NCBI GenBank assembly: GCA_014238325.1
Contig: JABABH010000177.1
Coordinates: 1 to 7,581 of the forward strand
DNA length: 7,581 nt
Origin: Coxiellaceae bacterium
GTDB lineage: Bacteria > Pseudomonadota > Gammaproteobacteria > Coxiellales > Coxiellaceae
Direction of reading: 5' to 3'
Shown here piece by piece: positions 5,942 through 7,581 of this stretch. Under the pieces are notes generated by a model. That model made no database searches and was not told the origin of the DNA. It was given only the letters and a program-made list of their open reading frames with translations. Numbering within the stretch: the first letter of the stretch is position 1; each line of letters begins with the position of its first letter. The position numbers and the translations under genes were made by a program.

Positions 5942-7156
5942 CTAAGAATCTAGAACTTTTTGTATAATGCTAGACATCATCTCCCATCCAATGGCTAAGA
6001 TATTTTCATTCAGCTCCATGGGTTGAGGTGCTCTGCAAATAATATAAGCCGGCCTCATACAATCATACTCATTTATAAATTTAAACAAATGCCTTGCATC
6101 CCCTTTAGAAGGGACTGTCGTCCATTTAACCTCTATTGGAATAAATTGACGATTATACTCAATAACATAATCAACTTCTGGCCCTGCATGATCGTGCCAA
6201 TACTTAAGTTTAGCTTGAGGAGCAAAAAGACGAATTAATTTAAGTAATTCGACTCCAACAAATTGCTCAAAAAGCTCCTCATAATATTTTTGAGGCAAGC
6301 GCAAACCTTCACCAGCAGCCACTCGCCTAATACCCATGTCGAAAAATAGGTACTTAGGAGACTTCGTTAAACGACGCCTAGTTGTTAGATCTGTAATAGG
6401 GTCAACCCTATCAATAATTAAGCAGTCAGTGAGGATCTTATAATACTCTCCAATAGTGTGCCTTGACACACCGATTTCTTGAGACAGATTGTTTATATTG
6501 ACTGCTTTGCCTGCTTCAACTGCAGCATAATTTAAGAATCGAGAAAAGCTTGCAAGATTCCTGACAAGGGCTTCTGCTCGAATTTCCTCCTCTAAATAAA
6601 TATTGACATATGAGGTTAATAATTCTTCTTTGTGCTCTATATGTTGTTGCTGAATAATTTCAGGTAGGCTACCATTCAAGATTAAATCATCTATTCCTGG
6701 CAAAGGTTTTGGAATTTCTAGTAGGCTCAGTGCCTCCATATGCAATTCAATAACTCTTCCTGGTAGCAGATTAACATCTTCATCTTTTTTATGACCTCTC
6801 AGTTTTCTTGCCGACGATCCTGTTAACACAAATATCGCCAATTTTTTATCGATAGCTCTTTTAAGCGTATCCATAATTGCCGGAACTTTTTGTATTTCAT
6901 CAATGATGACAATAGGAAGTAATTTACTTTGATGTAATTGCGTATAGGCATTAATTTCTTTAATGAGTACCTCAGGATTGCGTTCATAACGCCTTCTCAC
7001 TTCAGCTTCGATAAAAGAATATTCTATATCAGGTTTAATTTGATGATTCAGCACAGTGGTTTTTCCGGTCTGTCTTGGGCCAAGCAGTAGAATACTTTTC
7101 CCTCGGGATAGAATTGCTTCAATTTTATGTTGAATGATACGAGCTATGAATTCCAT
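5942..7156 (-). CDS. AAA_14 / DUF4143 ATPase
   Basis: This 404-residue protein belongs to the large family with an N-terminal AAA_14 ATPase and a C-terminal DUF4143 region, whose cellular role is poorly defined. Visible parts are Walker A GPRQTGKTT (26-34), Walker B IVIIDE with Asp86 and Glu87, a sensor-type LTGSSARKLR (111-120), the family LPGR (131-134), a winged-helix stretch NINNLSQEIGVSRHTIGEYY (about 218-237) and YLFFDMGIRR. The C-terminal part has EVDYVIE and IPIEVKW, giving Asp329, Glu342 and Lys344 in the spacing of a PD-(D/E)XK nuclease-like fold. The ATG at 7156 gives the usual family N-terminus (a short helix before the P-loop), yet no Shine-Dalgarno is present; a promoter is placed so that transcription would begin at the ATG. 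It is a single gene with no toxin or antitoxin partner beside it. It appears intact. Confidence 0.92.
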   Translation of the reverse strand: MEFIARIIQHKIEAILSRGKSILLLGPRQTGKTTVLNHQIKPDIEYSFIEAEVRRRYERNPEVLIKEINAYTQLHQSKLLPIVIIDEIQKVPAIMDTLKRAIDKKLAIFVLTGSSARKLRGHKKDEDVNLLPGRVIELHMEALSLLEIPKPLPGIDDLILNGSLPEIIQQQHIEHKEELLTSYVNIYLEEEIRAEALVRNLASFSRFLNYAAVEAGKAVNINNLSQEIGVSRHTIGEYYKILTDCLIIDRVDPITDLTTRRRLTKSPKYLFFDMGIRRVAAGEGLRLPQKYYEELFEQFVGVELLKLIRLFAPQAKLKYWHDHAGPEVDYVIEYNRQFIPIEVKWTTVPSKGDARHLFKFINEYDCMRPAYIICRAPQPMELNENILAIGWEMMSSIIQKVLDS

Positions 7157-7393
7157 TTGAAAATAATAATTGAAATTTGCAACCTAGCCAACAGATTTCA
7201 TTAAAAAATGTAAACTACCTTGAAATTTTCAATGGTAACTTTATGGAAATTGTGTTTTTTGACACAAAAAAGGCGTTGTTATCTTCTGTCTAACGATGCG
7301 CCTTGTTCTACTGACACCTGATAAAAAGTTCGCATGGAGGCGTAACAATCCCCTTCGTCTAATAAGGCAGGACTGACACATCGACAGCCGAAT
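7157..7393. other. Gene-free stretch between the AAA_14 gene and the tRNA remnant
   Basis: No gene is seen. It holds the AAA_14 promoter, a dyad TTGAAA-T-TTTCAA at 7220-7232 (its half site TTGAAA recurs twice near 7157-7176, a possible operator set), and a TTGTGT-N6-ACACAA hairpin near 7250. No tRNA D arm or 5' acceptor strand is present at 7363-7393, where the missing 5' half of the adjacent tRNA would lie. Confidence 0.5.
7163..7191 (-). promoter_or_regulatory. Promoter of the AAA_14 gene, probably giving a leaderless mRNA
   Basis: On the minus strand, TTGGCT at 7191-7186 and TATTAT at 7168-7163 are separated by exactly 17 bases. Six bases then lead to the A of the ATG at 7156, the normal distance from -10 to the transcription start. 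This matches the lack of any ribosome binding site. Confidence 0.5.
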
Positions 7394-7440
7394 GACTTTT
7401 TATCCGTTAGTCGTAGGTTCGAATCCTACACGGCCCACCA
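7394..7440 (+). repeat. 3' fragment of a tRNA gene (tRNA-Lys-like), probable att site
   Basis: The T arm is perfect (GTAGG at 7413-7417, loop TTCGAAT, CCTAC at 7425-7429). It is followed by the 3' acceptor strand ACGGCCC (7430-7436), discriminator A and CCA (7438-7440). Upstream, GACTTTTTATCCG resembles a tRNA-Lys anticodon loop with its 3' stem, but position 37 would be T rather than a purine and the 5' stem side does not pair. No D arm or GGGCCGT 5' acceptor strand precedes it, so it cannot be a functional tRNA. Such 3' pieces are the classic duplicated attachment site left by integrative elements that insert into tRNA 3' ends. Confidence 0.8.
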
Positions 7441-7581
7441 ATTAACCAATCAGTTACCGAACATTTTGTCGAAACACCTAACCCTGCTCGTGAATTTCTC
7501 GTAACCTTGTGGTGAGCGGTTGAGCGCTCCTTAGCACCGTTCCACACTGCTTACGTTCACAAACGCGGTTGGCCGCATCGA
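7441..7581. other. Higher-GC flank beyond the tRNA remnant
   Basis: Composition rises (33 G/C of 60 at 7501-7560). On the minus strand a frame is open from the right edge for 33 codons (DAANRVCERKQCG..., ending REIHEQG) to a TAG at 7480-7478; it could be the tail of a gene coming from the right, but I do not recognise it. This is probably native chromosome next to the island. Confidence 0.3.

Noticed and set aside
7364..7440. Complete functional tRNA
   Set aside because: The 5' half shows no D arm and no strand to pair with ACGGCCC, and the anticodon stem does not close.

Overview
The window is AT-rich and looks like the decaying end of an integrated genomic island in a gammaproteobacterium. 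Low G+C, a eukaryote-facing style of orphan protein and many broken genes suggest a Legionella-like host, but nothing in the sequence proves the genus. No plasmid replication or CRISPR genes are visible.

Layout from left to right. Positions 1-724 hold the 3' part of a RecG-C-terminal-like (HATPase_c_4) ATP-binding regulator, broken by a one-base frameshift in a C run at 445-447. Next is a near-perfect 7-bp tandem repeat (834-860) between a possible promoter and the start of a complete tyrosine recombinase (871-2112) that has all six catalytic residues. A 393-bp gap rich in dyad symmetry leads to a 341-aa orphan protein (2506-3531) with a GTG start. It has an N-terminal His motif, a later Asn-Cys motif and a hydrophobic C-terminal third; it may be a permuted papain-like enzyme tethered to a membrane, and is the best candidate here for a new secreted effector.

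On the minus strand, a nonsense-interrupted and 3'-truncated gene (4613-4188) is followed after 17 bases by an intact RimJ/RimL-type GNAT acetyltransferase (4170-3661). A 410-bp gene-free stretch precedes a plus-strand HAD-superfamily hydrolase (5024-5722). Immediately after it lies a scrap of an IS3-family transposase (about 5755-5872). A minus-strand AAA_14/DUF4143 ATPase (7156-5942) comes next, apparently with a leaderless promoter.

The right end holds the 3' part of a tRNA, most like tRNA-Lys, with an intact T arm, acceptor strand and CCA but no D arm or 5' acceptor strand (7394-7440). To its right the base composition rises sharply (33 G/C of 60 at 7501-7560, against 10 of 60 at 5221-5280). 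The simplest reading is that 7394-7440 is the far attachment site of an island inserted into a tRNA gene. The island would lie to the left, its intact tRNA copy would be beyond position 1, and native chromosome would begin near 7441. The genes do not form one operon or pathway; they look like independent cargo with several dead passengers.
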